NCBI RefSeq assembly: GCF_040958095.1
Contig: NC_091230.1
Coordinates: forward strand, 10,387,338 to 10,451,337
Reading direction: 5' to 3'
From: Procambarus clarkii
Lineage: Eukaryota > Arthropoda > Malacostraca > Decapoda > Cambaridae
DNA: 64,000 bases
Positions within the stretch are counted from its first letter, which is position 1; every line of letters starts with the position of its first letter. Positions 59,756-64,000 of the stretch are shown here, piece by piece. Under the pieces are notes generated by a model. The model had not been told where the DNA came from and did no database searches. It saw only the letters and a list, made by a program, of their open reading frames with translations. A program made the translations under genes and the position numbers.

Positions 59756-60059
59756 GCAACGAAACAAATCATTACTTGTTGTGAGAGTCGTGAGTGTGGA
59801 GTAGCTGGCTCTCCGCCACCCAACACTGTCGTCTGCCACCCAACAATGTAGGTGTAACTGAATGCCACCTTCAATACTGTTTCCTGCCACTCACTGCCAC
59901 TCTCGGTGGTCAGGGATATGACGGTAGAGGTAGGTCAGGAATGTGAGGTTGAAGGTAGGGTAGGAATTTAAAGGTTGAGGTTGTTGGAAAATCAACCAGT
60001 GATTGATTGATTATTAATTCAAGAGATGGTTTAAATTAACATTGATGGGTGCCATGTTA
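59756..60059. other. No gene; unique sequence
   Basis: CTGCCACCCAACA occurs twice (59815, 59834) and GATTGATTGATT once. Nothing else seen. Confidence 0.5.
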
Positions 60060-63000
60060 ATATTGTTTAAGTTTTATTTTGCACTGTTGTGCGATAGTTC
60101 TTACAACACGGATGTCCTGTACTGAAGCTGTAGGGGTGGGAAGTTTTTGGGCGACTTCATTTCCTGCTAGATCCAAAGGAACCAGTTTCTCTAGTGTTTT
60201 GAGATTAATGGTGCCTCTCTGCATTTTACTTTTACTATTCACAAGCCACCCTGGCTGTCATGATGGACAGAGACTATATTGCCTTGAGACCACTCTGAGT
60301 GTGGATCAACACTGTCCACCAGAACAACATCGCCAGGTAGTAATTTAATTCATTTGTAGGGAGTTGTTAGCCCTGTAGTAATACTCTCTCAGAGCAGTTA
60401 GGTACTCTTTGGTCCAAACTTCATTCCACCAACTAATTACTCTGTTATGTCATATGTTTGTAACTTTGAGCCAGGTCGTGCTCCCTGACATATGAAGGAT
60501 CTTTTGGTCCCTCATCAGTGTAGGGGTTGCGAGTGCAGTTAGAGGTCCTCCATACATCAGATGAGATGTGCTCAGGGGATCATGTTGTGCGTTATCGTCA
60601 GAGAGGTAGGTCAGTGATCGGTTATTGACCCAAGACTCTATTTCCATGACAAAGGTTTGGAGCTCCTGGAGATATATTTTTTGGTGGTGTTGGGTTTTCC
60701 TCAGAAAACGTTTGACTGTTCCCACCATCCTCTCTTAAAATCCTCCGTGCTACAGTGCTCTGAAGGGTATGAACTTCCAGTGGCACTGCCGTTGAATTAG
60801 GGTGGTGCATACAACTGGGTGGTTCCTGTCTTCCCTCAGACATGCTTCCCCCTGCCACCAAGATAGTCCCCATTGTCTGAGATAAACTTGGGACAGGATC
60901 AACGGGCACGCAAACCTGTAAAAAGCCTGTATGAATGCATCTGCATTCATATATGGAGTCTTTCTAAGTGTACTCCTCTTGTAGTGGCACAGGTGAACAG
61001 GCAAATGTATGCCTTCTAGGGGATTTTGTCCCAAGTGCCTGTCAGAGTTAAGGCTCTTTGTGTAGTCTACACCACTGGTCTAAAAAGGACGAAGGTTGGC
61101 AACTCGTTCCCTAGGAAGTGGTGGAGGTCCTGGATAAGAACACAAAGCATCGTACCTCCAAAAGACTACACAGGAGTTGAGAATGGAGTTTACAGTCTGG
61201 CGACTGTAAAGGCGACAGCCTGGTGGAAGTCAGTACTGTTGTCTCAATGCAGTGAGGGGGTATCTAGTACCCCCCACCATATAGGGTGGAGTGGCAGTAT
61301 GTGTATATATGATACAATCAGCCTGCTTACCCAGTGGTTGCAGGGATGAAACCATGGATGTTTAACTTCTAAATCAACATTTGCATGTTGTATGCGCCCA
61401 CCGCATCACAAAATGTTGTAATGGTCTGTGTCAATCCAGAGACCTAGATAATTAACGGTCTTAACATCGATGTTCTCAAAGTCTTCCCCATAAGTTTGGA
61501 TTTGGGCTTGCTTTACCCAATATATCAGTGCAGGAGGGTATTTGTGTTTGATTCCTATTGTACTCAAGAAATCAAACACGCTTTGAGTGACTCTGAGTAA
61601 TTTATTTAGATAAGAGTACTGAGTAGGATCAATTACCAAAGTTCATGATGGTTCTGGAATGCCAGTGGGGATAATGACATTGGTCACAATGTCTTGTGGC
61701 TTTTGATAGGCCACTGATCACTGACTAGCCATTAAGGAATGTAAGACTAAGGAATGTCTTACTCTATCGGCCGTGTATGCATAAGTCCCAATGTGGAACT
61801 TTAACAGCACGTTGTACACCCTTTGCGTCAGGTTACTGCTAGTTTGATGTCATTCATTGAGATGGTCTTAGTCTTAGCTTGGTCTTGGCACTGCACTTAA
61901 AAATGCTTGTTCTTAGCACTGCAGTTAAATTCTATCCTCATATTTTTTCATCACTGCATGGTAAGGCAAATAGTGTCCTTCCTTAGGGGTCATCATTGGT
62001 TACAACTTCGTTAAATTTGTTATAGATTTGTTGTTGTATTATGTCATTGTACAATTTCAGGTTCACAGGTTGTCTATTTAAGAGCAACACCTGAGACCTT
62101 AATTGGTTTTGTGCCATAAAACGATTTACTGGCAGTTGAGGATTATTTGGCTCTATGATAACGTGACCCAGTATTGGTTGTCCCTGTCCAACCGAGTCCA
62201 GGTATTATTTGTAAATCCATCCATCATCCGGACTAGGTTGTTCAGGGTCGATGCTTAAGGTGACTAGATCCCATAATTTATGTACAGGGGGATTAAACTC
62301 ATCCTCGGACATGTCTCTGAACTTAGGTGGTGACTGTGCTCCGCCTAATCACGCAACCATAACTGCGTTGAATTGTTGGTTGTCTACAGGGATGGGTTGC
62401 TTTAGACTGAACACTGGGCTCTCGAGGACAATAACAGGTTCATTTCCTGCGTTTTAGTTTGTCCAATGATGGAATTATGGTAATAGTCTGCACCTACAAG
62501 GAATCCAATGCTGGAGAGGTGGTCAGATATGATTTTGTTGTCAGCCAACTTAATTCTATCTTCTTGAAGGAATTTAGCTGTAGTCTCTAGACCATGAACA
62601 TACAGGTTAGATGGGATTTTGTCAACTACTATGGCCTGTACAGGTTTGGCTTAACCGCACAAACGTACTGATGGTTTGACCATTTTGTAGACTTGGGGTT
62701 CTGTGTTGGTCAGGAACCCTATTATATTTAGCTTTTACCTGTACAGCAGATTTTAATTTTAAGTTATCTGCCACTTCTTAGGGTAACAAGTATTTTTTGG
62801 AAGCCTTGGTTGAATAACCCTCGGTTGTTGACCTTGGCCTTTCTGTTTTTGATGATAAGTTGGGCAGTTGACAAAGTCGCATTATTCTTAGACTTTGTCT
62901 ATAGGACACTCATATCCTGTCATACTTTGCAGTATTGGATGGTGGTGGAAGTCTCTTCCTCCACTTTGGCATTGGGGGACTTTAATTTTGTGTCCACACA

Positions 63001-63640
63001 CAGTACTGCGTGGTACTGCCCCTTATTGCACCTGCTGAAGGTGCACAGTTGGGTTGTACAGGTATTGGTGTTATGTGACCCGAAGCACCTGGTGTATTTA
63101 TGCAACTCCTTGAGTTGCTTTACACGTGTAGTACGATCAGGGGTAATTAGTGCAGTGGTATATGGTATGCTTTTCATTACAGAACAAACACATCATCCAG
63201 CCTTCAGCACATTTGGGAGTCACTGCCCTGGGTAACACAGTGACTGTAGGCATTGAGGGACCCACTGCATATGTGCCCTCACTGCCAAACATCCACCTTG
63301 GAGTGGAGGTAGATGGTTTAGATTTAGTTGACGTATTGGGAGTACTCTTTGGTTTGCATGTTATGGGTGGTTAAGGAAGGTTTAGTTGTTAATTTACTAT
63401 CTGTATGTGCATGGTGACTTTCCACAACAGAGCATAGATCTTCTGAAATCTCCTGAACAGTCAGGGAAGATTTGTTATGCAAGGAACACAACCTATCCAG
63501 AGTTTCACTGGGTAATTTGCATCATATGTAACTTTAGTTAACCTCTCAGCACTATTTATAACAACCTTAAGAGTGAGTGCTTTAAGTAATGACTCAAGCT
63601 CTATTCAAAAGGCTTGGAGTGAGTCAGTGGTTTTATTAGT
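60060..63640 (-). mobile_element. BEL/Pao LTR retrotransposon relic
   Basis: A broken fossil on the minus strand. The gag end is near 62920-63177, with a cysteine/histidine-rich knuckle (LCTFSRCNKGQYHAVLC). A trace of the RT/RNase H region is at 61406-61639 (KLLRVTQSVFDFLSTIGIKH). An integrase core trace is near 60880-61034 (NADAFIQAFYRFAC), and the integrase C-terminal part at 60450-60728 (WVNNRSLTYLSDDN, PLSTSHLMYGG) and down to 60080 (LEKLVPLDLAGNEV). The order gag to RNase H to integrase is as in BEL/Pao, and PLSTSHLMYG is characteristic. It looks heavily broken, with at least half a dozen interruptions, so it is old. No LTR was recognised at either side. Confidence 0.75.
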
Positions 63641-63648
63641 TGAGGTAA

Positions 63649-64000
63649 GTCCAATTGACTGAGGTTGAGAAGGAAAAAGAGAAATCCAGAATAAGAGAAC
63701 TGGAGAAAGAAAAAGAGAAAGCCAGGCTAGAGGTGGAGAAAGAAAAAGAGAGAACAAAGCAAATGCAGATAGAAGCAAATAGAACCTTGGCCGAACAGAA
63801 GATTGAACATGGGTTGCCAGAGAGCACCACCCAGGTATCACACTTACCAGACGTTAGGGTTAGGGAAAGGGACATTCCCCTGTTTGTATCCAAAGAGGCA
63901 GAAAGCTTCTTCGAGCATTTTGAAAAAGTAGCCAGCATCAAGGAGTGGCCACTGGAGGAATGGGCCCAGCTGGTCCAGTTAAGATTGACCGGTGCAGCCA
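63649..64000 (+). mobile_element. Start of an LTR-element gag (Gypsy-type), runs off the window
   Basis: An open stretch of about 117 codons without a stop to the window edge. A Glu/Lys-rich coiled coil (EKEKEKARLEVEKEKERT) is followed by DIPLFVSKEAESFFEHFEKV and KEWPLEEWAQLVQLRLTGAA, a gag/SCAN-like helical domain found in Gypsy elements and their domesticated relatives. The start lies upstream or is lost, and the rest is outside. It abuts the BEL relic in opposite orientation. Confidence 0.6.

Noticed and set aside
57687-59874. Frames of 500-700 codons rich in Ser/Pro/Cys or Gly/Arg/Glu
   Set aside because: Translated 22-bp minisatellite; similar frames are open on both strands and all are explained by the period.
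61026-61349. 107-codon plus-strand ORF
   Set aside because: Antisense of the BEL/Pao integrase trace; no domain of its own.
63640-63648. GAGGTAAGT as a host splice donor
   Set aside because: It sits at the junction of a BEL relic and an LTR-element gag, with no open upstream exon of host character.

Overview
The window is eukaryotic and almost wholly repetitive. Nothing in it reads as a complete host gene. The mix of elements points to an arthropod, most likely a decapod crustacean: CR1 LINEs with short 3' tandem tails, GIY-YIG Penelope-like elements (PLEs), Gypsy and BEL/Pao relics, tRNA-derived SINEs, TTAGG-type motifs, very long (AT)n tracts and kilobase-scale minisatellites. The organism is an inference; no host marker gene was seen.

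Layout. 1-1228 is a 20-bp minisatellite. 1278-2988 holds two CR1 3' fragments abutting head to tail. 2989-4614 is unique sequence with a small 19-bp repeat island and a promoter-like GC-rich tract. 4615-8000 is a maze of (AT)n tracts, a MITE carrying telomere-like TTAGG blocks, and PLE fragments in inverted orientation. 8455-23300 is one nearly continuous 14.8-kb array of a 19-bp unit, broken by one SINE. 23364-23453 is a candidate 90-nt coding exon with good splice signals. 23715-25425 is a 36/37-bp minisatellite.

27104-34591 is a three-layer nest. An ORF1-only non-LTR element on the minus strand has a 14-bp target duplication and an A-rich tail. It contains a CR1 with an uninterrupted 1111-residue endonuclease/RT reading frame, and separately a solo LTR with a 5-bp target duplication. 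34885-35980 is an AT-rich repeat with an inverted second copy at 55165-55945. 36497-41571 is a second MITE/(AT)n/PLE cluster. 41640-46429 is a broken Gypsy relic, with its possible leader and LTR up to about 48490.

48634-49420 is a large inverted repeat built on a tRNA-derived SINE and a 34-bp minisatellite, which continues at 49590-50110. 50502-52020 is a tandem repeat of about 400 bp split by a full-length SINE. 52290-54240 resembles a non-autonomous Helitron. 56065-57475 is a minus-strand LINE fragment with a nested SINE. 57700-59755 is a 22-bp minisatellite. 60060-63640 is a broken BEL/Pao relic on the minus strand, and 63649-64000 starts a plus-strand Gypsy-type gag that leaves the window.

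The genes here do not form a pathway; the content is the interplay of mobile elements. The most unusual items are these: PLE copies that all carry the same antisense piece of a CR1 ORF together with a hammerhead-like 3' region; a MITE with telomere-like hairpins set inside TA microsatellites; the ORF1-only LINE nest; and the scale and higher-order structure of the 19-bp array.
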